Positions 35,349 through 43,551 of a stretch of DNA of 64,000 nt are shown here, piece after piece. This DNA is from CAZWSX01 sp964636985 (GTDB lineage Bacteria; Planctomycetota; Planctomycetia; Pirellulales; Pirellulaceae). A program made the position numbers and the translations under genes. The notes below the pieces were generated by a model. The model saw nothing but the letters and a program-made list of their open reading frames with translations, ran no database searches and was not told where the DNA came from. The stretch spans positions 1-64,000 of the forward strand of contig CAZWSX010000023.1 of NCBI GenBank assembly GCA_964636985.1. The letters run 5' to 3'. Each line of letters opens with the position of its first letter. Position 1 is the first letter of the stretch.

Positions 35349-36109
35349 TCGATCTTCATGGAAAAGTCGCTCTCGTCTCCGGCAGCTCGCGCGGGATCGG
35401 ACGTGAATGCGCCATCCGGCTCGCGCAGGCGGGCGCCGACGTTATCGTGAACTATGTCAGCTCGAAATCCGCTGCCATGGAAACAGCCGAAGCGATTCGC
35501 GATCTTGGCCGCCGCGTCTATGTCGTCAAAGCCGACATCAGCGAAGAAGAAGATGTCCGCTCGATGTTCGACTTTATCAAGCGAGAGATCGGCCAGCTGG
35601 ACATCCTGGTCAGCAACGCTGCAACCGGCGGTTTTCGCCCACTTCTCGCCGCAAATCTAAAACACTTTCAAAACACGTTTCAAACGAACGTACTGGCCCT
35701 GTTGTACCTCGTTCAGTCGGCGATGCCACTGCTGGAAAAGTCGGAGGGTCGCGCCAAAGTGATCGCCCTCAGTAGCCACGGTTCCGACATGGCCCTGCCG
35801 TGGTACGGCATGATCGGCAGCTCCAAGGCCGCCCTCGAAAGCATGGTCCGCCACTTGACGCTGGAGGTCGGTCATCGCGGCGTGAATGTCAACGTCGTCA
35901 AGTCGGGTCTCGTGGAAACCGACTCCACCAAGCGAATCCCCGACGCGGATCAGATGTTCGACGGACGGAAAGAGAAAACCATGACCGGCGATCGCATGCT
36001 CGAGATCGCCGACGTGGCCAACGCCGTGCTGTTCCTTGCAAGTCCGCTGGCCGACATGATCCAAGGCGAAACCTTGACCATCGACGGCGGCGCGGCCGTT
36101 CACGTTTAA
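35345..36109 (+). CDS. FabL-type enoyl-ACP reductase (SDR)
   Basis: A 254-residue short-chain dehydrogenase with SGSSRGIG as the NADPH-binding loop. The catalytic Tyr and Lys are Y154 and K161, separated by six residues. That YX6K spacing marks enoyl-ACP reductases (FabI, FabL), not the ketoreductase FabG (YX3K). Segments SSKAALE, VETDSTK, DRMLEIADVANAVLFL and ADMIQGETLTIDGG align well by eye with Bacillus FabL. It probably reduces the enoyl intermediates that the big synthase, which lacks an ER domain, makes with its KR and DH. It overlaps the upstream gene by 4 bases. If it is not an ER, it could be an ordinary SDR acting on the product. Confidence 0.78.
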   Translation: MIDLHGKVALVSGSSRGIGRECAIRLAQAGADVIVNYVSSKSAAMETAEAIRDLGRRVYVVKADISEEEDVRSMFDFIKREIGQLDILVSNAATGGFRPLLAANLKHFQNTFQTNVLALLYLVQSAMPLLEKSEGRAKVIALSSHGSDMALPWYGMIGSSKAALESMVRHLTLEVGHRGVNVNVVKSGLVETDSTKRIPDADQMFDGRKEKTMTGDRMLEIADVANAVLFLASPLADMIQGETLTIDGGAAVHV

Positions 36110-36170
36110 CTCACGTTGTTGATTCGTTGAAACTGGTTACTTGAAATTGAGAGTTGGTTGTTAGTCGATC

Positions 36171-37622
36171 ATGGCGTACATGCTTCTTACCGGCGCGACA
36201 GGCCTTTTGGGCCGCTACTTGCTGCGCGATCTGACGCTGGCCGATATTCCGCTAGCCGTCGTTGTTCGTGCATCCAAGCGCGATTCGGCGGTTAGCCGGA
36301 TCGAGACCGCCATGGCGCACTGGGAAAAAGAACTGGGCCGCGCGCTGGTTCGCCCTGTCGTGCTCGAAGGGGACATTACCGAGCCGCGCCTCGGTCTTAG
36401 CGATCGAGAAGTTAACTGGCTCTCAGAAAACTGTTCCTCGATCCTCCACTCGGCTGCATCGCTTACGTTCTACGCCGAGGAAAAAACAGGCGAGCCTTAT
36501 CGCAGCAACATCCAGGGAACACGTAATGTTCTGGAACTGTGCAAGCTCGCGAAGATCCGGCAATGTCACTACGTTTCGACCGCTTACGTTTGCGGGCAAC
36601 GGCGCGGCCGTGTGCAGGAAAGCGAACTCGACGTCGGTCAAGAGCCCAGCAACGACTACGAAAAAACAAAGCTCCAGGCCGAAGGAGAAGTCCTCGCCTC
36701 GAACTTGTTCGAGCAGGTGACCGTCTATCGTCCGTCGATCATCGTGGGCGATGCGAAAACGGGCTTCACCACGTCGTATCATGGCTTCTATACGCCTCTA
36801 CGGTTGGCCCACTCGCTCATCTCGGCAATGAGCTGGGAAGACTTGATGACCAGCAACCTGATGGGCGAACTAGGAGTAGCCGGCCAAGAAACGAAGAACC
36901 TCGTCCCAGTCGACTGGGTTTCGGAAGCGATGGCAGCTTTGATTTGCCGTCCTGAATGCCATGGCAAGACTTACCATCTGACGAACCCCACAGCTGTCAT
37001 CGCCAAGGACATGCAGCAGGTCATTCTGGAGTCGCTTGCCGACTTCGATTGGTCGCGTCCTAAGTCGATCAACGGCCATTTCAGCGCCGCGGACATCGCC
37101 AACTCCTTCCGCGACCAGATGAAGATTTACCAATCGTACTGGCACGCCGATCCGGAGTTTGATTCCACGAATACCGAAGCGGCGCTGCCGCACTTGCCTT
37201 GCCCCGTGCTTGCCAACGACGTGCTGTTGCGGATGGCCAAGGTTGCTGTCGCGAGCAACTTTGGATGGCCGCGCGAAGCAACCGTCGTGCCGCCGTTTGA
37301 CGTGGCACAACGCTTTAATAAGTTGCTTGCCAGTCCAAATGGCCACGCCAACGGCAATTCGAAATACCTCAGTTTGTTAGTGAGCGGCCAAGGAGGAGGC
37401 CAATGGCACTTTGTTGTCGACCAAGGGAAAGTGGTCGGAGCCGGCGTGGGACAACACAATGGTTCACCAACGTGCTACATGACGTCCGACACCTTCGCGC
37501 GATTGTCGCGCGGTGAATGGACTTTTCAGGATTCGTTGAAACATGGGCGACTTCTCATCGCTGGAAATGCGATGCACCCAAGCGAAGTCGCACGTGTTCT
37601 CGGCGAAGTGATCTCCCGATAG
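36171..37622 (+). CDS. Thioester reductase (NAD_binding_4) with SCP2-like C-terminus
   Basis: A 483-residue protein. The N-terminal about 350 residues are a male-sterility/thioester-reductase type extended SDR, with TGATGLLG at 7-14, STAYVCG, and Y163/K167 in DYEKTKL. Such enzymes release carrier-bound acyl chains as aldehydes or alcohols with NADPH. The last about 100 residues (LVSGQGGGQWHFVVDQGKVV onward) resemble an SCP2 sterol-carrier fold, which binds lipids. This pairing fits a hydrophobic acyl substrate. No thioesterase is encoded in the synthase, so this is the likely release step. It is preceded by a 61-base gap and followed by a 42-base gap within the operon. Confidence 0.82.
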   Translation: MAYMLLTGATGLLGRYLLRDLTLADIPLAVVVRASKRDSAVSRIETAMAHWEKELGRALVRPVVLEGDITEPRLGLSDREVNWLSENCSSILHSAASLTFYAEEKTGEPYRSNIQGTRNVLELCKLAKIRQCHYVSTAYVCGQRRGRVQESELDVGQEPSNDYEKTKLQAEGEVLASNLFEQVTVYRPSIIVGDAKTGFTTSYHGFYTPLRLAHSLISAMSWEDLMTSNLMGELGVAGQETKNLVPVDWVSEAMAALICRPECHGKTYHLTNPTAVIAKDMQQVILESLADFDWSRPKSINGHFSAADIANSFRDQMKIYQSYWHADPEFDSTNTEAALPHLPCPVLANDVLLRMAKVAVASNFGWPREATVVPPFDVAQRFNKLLASPNGHANGNSKYLSLLVSGQGGGQWHFVVDQGKVVGAGVGQHNGSPTCYMTSDTFARLSRGEWTFQDSLKHGRLLIAGNAMHPSEVARVLGEVISR

Positions 37623-37664
37623 CGGCCCGCCTGCCTTGAGTAACTCAGAGAAAGTGAAGGAACC

Positions 37665-39041
37665 ATGTCAATAACCAACCCACCTGTCTCCTCGCCGGCC
37701 ACCACGGAAAGCACCAAGTCAGACGAGAGCGCCTCGGCCAAGATGCTCGCCCGCGCCCGCCAAAGCATCGCCGGTGGCGACAGCAGCACAATGCGTGTTC
37801 TCCCGTATCACATTCCGCTGGTCGCGGACAAAGGCACGGGCTCGCGGCTGTGGGACATCGATGGAAACGAGTACATCGACCTGAACATGGCGTATGGCCC
37901 GCTGTTGCTCGGCCATCGCCCCAAGGCGATCATCGACGCCGTCACGCGTCAAATCAGCGAACAAGGAAGCCAACTCGGCTTCCCCACCGAGATCACCATC
38001 CGCGTCGCTGAGAAGATCAAACAACTGATGCCCAGCATGCAGTTGATGCGATTCGCAAACTCGGGCACCGAAGCCTGTGCCTCGGCTGTGCGATTGGCTC
38101 GCACTCATACTGGCCGACGCAAGCTCGTCATGTGTGAAGGTCACTATCACGGCTGGAGCGAAGCGGTCTTTAATCGCTATCACGCTCCGCTTGATATGCT
38201 GTCGGATGAAGGCTTCGGTCCTGGCATCCCGGGCACCAGCGGTATGTCCAAAGCGATCGACGACGTAATCGTCGTGCAATGGAACGATGTCGACGCTCTG
38301 GAACGCTGCCTGAAAAAGCACGGCCACGACGTCGCCGCCGTGATGATGGAACCGGTAATGGGCAACGCCGGCCTCATCCTGCCGAACGACGGTTATCTGC
38401 AAACCGTCCGCGAGCTGACGCTCGACAACGACTCCCTCTTGATCTTCGACGAAGTGATCACGGGGATGCGTGTCGCTGCCGGTGGCGCTCAAGACTACTA
38501 CATGGTCAATCCAGATATCACGGTGGTGTCCAAAGCCTTCGGCGGTGGATATCCGGTGGCCGCTTTTGGTGCGTCGAAGGAACTGATGAGCCGCATCACC
38601 AACGGCCCGTTGTTCCACGGCGGCGTCTTCTCGGGCAATGCCATCGTGATGTCGGCGGCCAATGCCGTCCTCGAAACGGTGCTCGCCGATCGCGAAGGGA
38701 TCTACAAGCACTTCGACACCATTGGCAAGCAACTAGCCAACGGTGCTCGTGAGATCCTCAGCCGCTACAACGTGCCGGCCCATGTCGTCCACATCGGCTC
38801 GCTGTTCGCGATCTTGCTTACCAAGGAAGAAGGCCAATCGCTTCGCAACTATCGCGAAGTCCGCGCCAACTGCGATTTCGAACGTTACATCACGTTCCAA
38901 CATCACATGCAGAAGGCGGGCGTTTACTTCCACCCGAACCAATTTGAGCCGATGTTCTTCTCGACTGCTCACACGCAGAAGGACATCACCGAAGTGCTGG
39001 ACCGCATGGAACGAGGAGTCCGTACTTGTCTGGCACGGTAG
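37665..39041 (+). CDS. Class III PLP aminotransferase (glutamate-1-semialdehyde aminomutase-like)
   Basis: A 458-residue fold-type I PLP enzyme. The N-terminus YHIPLVADKGTGSRLWDIDG is typical of class III, the PLP contact region FANSGTEACASAVRLAR is intact, the Asp of FDEVITGMR stacks on PLP, and the Schiff-base Lys is K290 in VSKAFGGGYP. Relatives include HemL and aminotransferase domains of hybrid PKS/NRPS enzymes. In this operon it most likely aminates the aldehyde made by the thioester reductase, giving a fatty amine, or a chain carbonyl. It has GAAGGA 3 bases before the ATG. It overlaps the next gene by 16 bases. A dedicated haem-synthesis HemL role is unlikely given the context. Confidence 0.85.
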   Translation: MSITNPPVSSPATTESTKSDESASAKMLARARQSIAGGDSSTMRVLPYHIPLVADKGTGSRLWDIDGNEYIDLNMAYGPLLLGHRPKAIIDAVTRQISEQGSQLGFPTEITIRVAEKIKQLMPSMQLMRFANSGTEACASAVRLARTHTGRRKLVMCEGHYHGWSEAVFNRYHAPLDMLSDEGFGPGIPGTSGMSKAIDDVIVVQWNDVDALERCLKKHGHDVAAVMMEPVMGNAGLILPNDGYLQTVRELTLDNDSLLIFDEVITGMRVAAGGAQDYYMVNPDITVVSKAFGGGYPVAAFGASKELMSRITNGPLFHGGVFSGNAIVMSAANAVLETVLADREGIYKHFDTIGKQLANGAREILSRYNVPAHVVHIGSLFAILLTKEEGQSLRNYREVRANCDFERYITFQHHMQKAGVYFHPNQFEPMFFSTAHTQKDITEVLDRMERGVRTCLAR

Positions 39042-40495
39042 AAAGGGACCGCGCTCTCAGTCCTGCTCCCATCCTGGATGCCGTGGAACATTACCGCGGC
39101 ACCATGATCGATCTGGATGCCGAGCGGACGCTCACCGCCGACGAGTTCGCATGGGGGCGGGAAGCGCTGATCGCCGCGCTGCGGCGAAACGGCCTGACGC
39201 CCGGCGATCGCGTAGTGATCGCGATCGCCAACGGACCGCTGTTCATCGCGACGCTGTCGGCCGTGCTGGCCTGCGATGCCTCGCCGCTGCTAGTCCACTT
39301 CAAGACACCAGCATCGGAAATTCAACGGTACGGAGAACGATTCGGCGCCAAATTTTTGGCGACCGAATCCTCATCGGAAACAGATCTGGCGGCAATTGCC
39401 GTGACGTCGAGCGAACTCACGTTCGCCGAGACCTACTCGCTCCGCTGGGTATCGTTACGCGTTCCCGATTTCGCTGGGCCGACTTTGTATGGCGTGCCGC
39501 TGCATCCCACATCGGGCTCGACGGGGTTGCCCAAGATCGCCTTGCGGCCGGGCTTCGCCGCCACCGAAGAAGCACGACACTACATCGAAACGATGGCGAT
39601 CGGCGCCGACGATTGCATCGCCGCCGTCCCCCCCATGAGCCATGCTTACGGCTACGGCATGTGCGTGATGGTGCCGCTCTTGTCGGGTGCGAGCATTGTC
39701 AGTACGCGCGCCTTCAGCGCAAAACTGTGCGAGCGAATCCTGCGGGAAATGCCCGTCACGGTTTTGCCAGCCGTTCCGGCGATGCTCACCATGTTCACGT
39801 TTGGGGCAACGCTCGACTTCCACAAACTGCGTTGGCTGCTGACCGCGGGCGCCATGCTGCCTAAGAAGGTCGCGGACCAATTCCGCGCCAAGACAGGCAC
39901 CATCGCTTGCCCACTCTACGGCACCACGGAGACCGGGGGCATCTCCGTGGCGACCGCAGCCGACGGGCAAGACGTCGACGGCCGCGTCGGACCTCCCATG
40001 CAGGGAGTCTCCGTCGAAGTCCGCCGACAAGAGGAACTGGCTGATGCCGGCGCCGACGTTGGGAAACTATTCGTCAAGTCTTCGTCGATGATGCACGGCT
40101 ACCTGGACGATCACGGCAACATCCTCCGGCCGGCCGATTGCTGGTTCGAAACGGGGGATCTGGCCCACATCGGCAGCGATGGCGTGATCCATCTCCGCGG
40201 CCGCAACAGCGAAGTGATCAACGTCTCGGGCATGAAGGTCGTCCCATGCGAGGTCGAAGAGGCCATCGCCGCGATGAGTGGCGTTAAAGAAGTCAAAGTC
40301 TACGGAGGCATTCACGGTGCAGGCGACGAATTCGTCAAAGTCGCCGTTGCCGTGGAAAATGGCTTGACGGCCGCAGACATCCGGTCACATTGTGAGCAGC
40401 ATCTCGTTTACTACAAACGGCCTCACATCGTAACCGTCGTCGGCGCATTGCCGCGAACGCCGACCGGAAAAATCATCAAGGCGGAGCTTCCCTAA
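39026..40495 (+). CDS. AMP-dependent acyl/aryl ligase
   Basis: A 489-residue ANL-superfamily enzyme that activates a carboxylic acid as acyl-AMP and then as a thioester. Core motifs are visible: HPTSGSTGLPK (phosphate loop), MSHAYGYG, YGTTETGG, WFETGDLAHI, and PTGKIIKAEL with the C-terminal catalytic Lys. It is somewhat short, mainly at the N-terminus, as in aryl- or short-acyl-CoA ligases. It starts at a TTG supported by GAGGAG 7 bases upstream, inside the end of the aminotransferase gene. The acid used is unknown. It could supply the acyl group for the condensation enzyme downstream or a starter for the synthase. Confidence 0.85.
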   Translation: MSGTVERDRALSPAPILDAVEHYRGTMIDLDAERTLTADEFAWGREALIAALRRNGLTPGDRVVIAIANGPLFIATLSAVLACDASPLLVHFKTPASEIQRYGERFGAKFLATESSSETDLAAIAVTSSELTFAETYSLRWVSLRVPDFAGPTLYGVPLHPTSGSTGLPKIALRPGFAATEEARHYIETMAIGADDCIAAVPPMSHAYGYGMCVMVPLLSGASIVSTRAFSAKLCERILREMPVTVLPAVPAMLTMFTFGATLDFHKLRWLLTAGAMLPKKVADQFRAKTGTIACPLYGTTETGGISVATAADGQDVDGRVGPPMQGVSVEVRRQEELADAGADVGKLFVKSSSMMHGYLDDHGNILRPADCWFETGDLAHIGSDGVIHLRGRNSEVINVSGMKVVPCEVEEAIAAMSGVKEVKVYGGIHGAGDEFVKVAVAVENGLTAADIRSHCEQHLVYYKRPHIVTVVGALPRTPTGKIIKAELP

Positions 40496-41956
40496 ATGGC
40501 CGCACACGACATGCCTATCGAGGCGATCGATTCGGAAGCGATTCCCGTCAGCATGCCGATCCCAGAGGGATTGTTCCCGCTACCGCTGACGCCGCTCGAA
40601 GCCTTCATGTTTGCCGACACAACTCCCGGCTACTCCATGCTGTGCGATTGTGAACTGCAATTCAGCGGCGAGATCGATCGGGCAACATTCGACCGAGGAC
40701 TTCAATTCGCCCTGGATCGCAATCCGCTCCTGCACTCGCTGGTGGGTGTCAAAGGCAAAGAGAGCAGTTGGATCGTCGTTGATCGAGGCCCCTTCGTCGA
40801 CTGGGCGCCGGCAGGCGAACCGCTCCACGATTGCTACGACGCGCATATCGATCTCACGAGCGAGATCGGACTTCGCATCCACGTTCGCCACAACGAAGAA
40901 CGTTCGACCGTCCTGTTCCAGTTTCATCACGCCTGCTGCGATGGAATCGGCGTGCTGGGATTCGTCGAGGATTTTCTGGCCGGTTACGCCAAGGCCCACA
41001 GCAATCCAGCCGAAGCCACGCCGCGCTCGATCGATCCCTCCCGGCTGTCCAATCGCGGATTCGCCGGCATTAGCGAGCGAACCTGGATTCAGAAACTGTT
41101 TGTCGATCCCTATGTCGGCGCTCGCGAAGGAATTCGGTTCTTTTGGCAGAAGCCTCGCCCGCTCGCTGGGAACAAGCTGCCTGCGGAGCCTGGCAAGCGT
41201 TTCGCGCCAGGTTTCATTCAGCGGACCGTCGATGCGACGGTGAGCAAAGGCCTTCGCAAGGCGGCATCAGCGATCGGCGTCACCGCGAATGATCTCCTCT
41301 TGCGAGACTTGTTTGTCACGATGCGGGAGTGGAATCAGACTTGCGAGGGAAAGCCTTGCTCGAAGTACCTGCGTATCTTGATGCCGCAGAACCTTCGCCA
41401 CCGCGACGACCGGGCGATGCCGGCCGCCAATTGCATGAGCTTCGCCTTCATCACGCGCCCCACGGCGAAGTGTGGCGATCCCACGTGGCTCTTGAAATCG
41501 ATCCAGGAAGAGACCGAGGCTATCAAAGACGAGCAGCTCTCGAAGCACTTCTTGGGAAGCCTCGACACGGCGGTGAAAGCCGGAATCCTGCCGTGGTTTC
41601 TCAAACAGAAAATGTGCTTCTCGACGACGGTGCTCACCAATCTGGGCGATCCCACCCGACGTTTCACCAGCCGCTTCCCCCGCGCGTCGGGCGGCGGACT
41701 ACAAGTAGGCAACCTTGTGCTAGATGCCATCGTTGGCGCGCCGCCTCTTCGGCCCGATACCAACGCCGCGTTCGCCGCGTTCGCCAGCGGGCGAGAGATG
41801 ATCTTCACACTCCGCTGCAATCCGCAACTTTTCACGGAAGACGCGGCAGCGTCGTTGCTCGATCAATTCATCGCGCGGCTGAAGGCCACGGCAAGCGAGC
41901 AACCGATGCAAATGAAGAGCGATCTCGACTCGGGCTCACCCCGCAAGCCGCGCTAG
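40496..41956 (+). CDS. Stand-alone condensation-domain-like acyltransferase
   Basis: A 486-residue protein of the condensation/wax-ester-synthase/PapA fold. The active-site HHxxxDG motif is complete (H144, H145, D149, G150 in FHHACCDGIG), and a second structural region, VTNLGDP-like (LTNLGDPTRR), lies about where the DFGWG region of C domains would be. Such enzymes join an activated acyl group to an amine or alcohol. It abuts the AMP-ligase stop with no gap, so it is the last gene of the operon. The natural guess is N-acylation of an amine made by the aminotransferase, or O-acylation. It overlaps the opposite STAS gene by 21 bases. Confidence 0.75.
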   Translation: MAAHDMPIEAIDSEAIPVSMPIPEGLFPLPLTPLEAFMFADTTPGYSMLCDCELQFSGEIDRATFDRGLQFALDRNPLLHSLVGVKGKESSWIVVDRGPFVDWAPAGEPLHDCYDAHIDLTSEIGLRIHVRHNEERSTVLFQFHHACCDGIGVLGFVEDFLAGYAKAHSNPAEATPRSIDPSRLSNRGFAGISERTWIQKLFVDPYVGAREGIRFFWQKPRPLAGNKLPAEPGKRFAPGFIQRTVDATVSKGLRKAASAIGVTANDLLLRDLFVTMREWNQTCEGKPCSKYLRILMPQNLRHRDDRAMPAANCMSFAFITRPTAKCGDPTWLLKSIQEETEAIKDEQLSKHFLGSLDTAVKAGILPWFLKQKMCFSTTVLTNLGDPTRRFTSRFPRASGGGLQVGNLVLDAIVGAPPLRPDTNAAFAAFASGREMIFTLRCNPQLFTEDAAASLLDQFIARLKATASEQPMQMKSDLDSGSPRKPR

Positions 41957-42316
41957 GGCGGCTTCGAGCGTCGTTGCCGATTCGAATGGCGCCACGATCG
42001 TCTCGTCGGTGGCAATCAGCTTACAAATCGTGAACGTCTCGCGCACCGGTTGCGAGAGGTTGCAGATCACGATCCGTCGGCCGTCCAGATGCCTTCTGAC
42101 GCCTAAGAACGCCAGAAACCCGATGCTGCCGATGAAATCGACGTTCTTCAAGTCGATGACCAAATCCTGCGATTGCGACGAATCCAAAAGGGCGATGATC
42201 TCGTCCCGCACAGCGTAAGCAACGGCAGCGTCGCGAATCTGAGGCGAGACAACCGTGACCACCAAAACGCCTCCCGTGATCGTGCCCGTGGTATGGAGAA
42301 GCGTTTGATCGGTCAT
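41936..42316 (-). CDS. STAS-domain anti-sigma-factor antagonist-like protein
   Basis: A 126-residue single STAS domain. The core DLVIDLKNVDFIGSIGFLAFL contains the conserved Ser (IGSIG), which is phosphorylated in SpoIIAA-type antagonists, and the last helix is typical. Such proteins act in partner-switching networks controlling sigma factors or phosphatases. No partner kinase or sigma factor is adjacent. The ATG at 42316 gives the normal length; a TTG at 42373 would add 19 residues. It is convergent with the condensation-type gene, and the two coding ends overlap by 21 bases. Confidence 0.82.
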   Translation of the reverse strand: MTDQTLLHTTGTITGGVLVVTVVSPQIRDAAVAYAVRDEIIALLDSSQSQDLVIDLKNVDFIGSIGFLAFLGVRRHLDGRRIVICNLSQPVRETFTICKLIATDETIVAPFESATTLEAALARLAG

Positions 42317-42464
42317 GGCAGAAAACTCGTTGGTGATAGAAGTCGGAACCCACAGTAGCTTACCGACCGGCAATAACCCCCGCTAGCTGCACGGCCGCTC
42401 TACGATTTTTACAATGGGTGATGGCTGATTGATCGAAATTGGTTTGCGGAAGGTTGCTCCTCCA

Positions 42465-43265
42465 ATGCCGCAGAACAAGCCGAGAAGCGTTTTTCGCTTT
42501 AGCCTGCGTTTCCTGTTGCTGGCGATGATCGTCGTTTGCATCACACTGGGGTGGAGGGCGGGGCGAGCGTACGAACATCGAAAAGCTGTGGAGTGGGTTC
42601 AATCCCGTGGTGGCACCCTCGAATACGCGTACCAGAAGCGCGACGCGACGGGTTATCCCCTTCCCAGCCAACCTCCGGGTCCGACTTGGCTGCGAAAGAT
42701 CGTCGGCATCGACTATCTCGACGACGTTACCAGCGTCTCTCTTTCTGGTGCCAAGGTCGCGGACTTGACGCCGCTGACGGGGTTACCCAAGTTACGATCG
42801 CTCTGGCTATGCGAGAACCCGTTTTCGGACATTGCTCCTATCGCGAGTTTGAAAAAACTCGAATGGCTCGACATCTCGCAGTCGAAGGTTGCCGATCTCA
42901 AGCCTCTAACCAAGCTGCCAAAACTGAGATTTCTCTACATCCACGCTACGCCAAACGTGACGGACTTCACGCCGCTGGCAAAGTTGACGAGCCTGGAACA
43001 ACTGTACGCCTCGAACACGCCCATCACCGACGTGACGCCGCTCGCGCAACTGAAAGCATTGAATCACGTCGATCTCCTCGATACCGACGTATCCGATCTT
43101 TCGCCTTTACAAAATCTCCAGAGTCTACAGAGCATCCGTTTTCGCAGTGGACAAGTGTCCGATCTGTCGGCATTGAAAGAATTGGGGGGCGTACAATTGA
43201 TCATCTGGCGCGGCGGTGAAATAAGAGTTCCAATATCGCTCGAGGACCAGGTCATCTGGCAGTGA
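42465..43265 (+). CDS. Membrane-anchored leucine-rich-repeat protein
   Basis: A 266-residue protein with one N-terminal membrane helix (FSLRFLLLAMIVVCITLGW), a common leader in planctomycete proteins. About six 22-residue internalin-type LRRs follow (VADLTPLTGLPKLRSLWL, VADLKPLTKLPKLRFLYI, ITDVTPLAQLKALNHVDL). It lacks any catalytic domain and probably mediates protein contacts in the periplasm or at the membrane. The ATG at 42465 has GGAAGG 11 bases upstream and starts just before the anchor; the frame opens earlier at 42429. No operon partner is seen. Confidence 0.82.
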   Translation: MPQNKPRSVFRFSLRFLLLAMIVVCITLGWRAGRAYEHRKAVEWVQSRGGTLEYAYQKRDATGYPLPSQPPGPTWLRKIVGIDYLDDVTSVSLSGAKVADLTPLTGLPKLRSLWLCENPFSDIAPIASLKKLEWLDISQSKVADLKPLTKLPKLRFLYIHATPNVTDFTPLAKLTSLEQLYASNTPITDVTPLAQLKALNHVDLLDTDVSDLSPLQNLQSLQSIRFRSGQVSDLSALKELGGVQLIIWRGGEIRVPISLEDQVIWQ

Positions 43266-43551
43266 TGGACTGGCTAAACAGCAAACCGCCATGAATTGCC
43301 GTTCTCGGATTTGTTGGCGATGAACCACCGCTAACTCCGATTAATGCGAGCGATTCGCCCGTAAATCGGATGGGGCATCCCAGAGCTCACCGTACCTGGG
43401 CAATATCGGGAAAATCCGCACAATTCGTAAGTTGGGCGCGATCTGCGTTCTTGCTGAATGTCTCAAATAACGCCGAGTGCCGGTCGTTTCGAACCTATGA
43501 TTTAGGACCTCTCGAGATATCGTCCCCGGGGATTGGGTCGGAGTCGTCTTC

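Noticed and set aside
37665..39041. hemL, glutamate-1-semialdehyde aminomutase for haem synthesis
   Set aside because: The family is right, but the gene is inside a biosynthetic operon with overlapping neighbours, so a dedicated haem role is less likely than a tailoring aminotransferase.
43266..43551. A glmS ribozyme upstream of glmS
   Set aside because: No match to the ribozyme core or its pseudoknot pattern is visible, and the ribozyme is known from Firmicutes and a few other groups, not planctomycetes.
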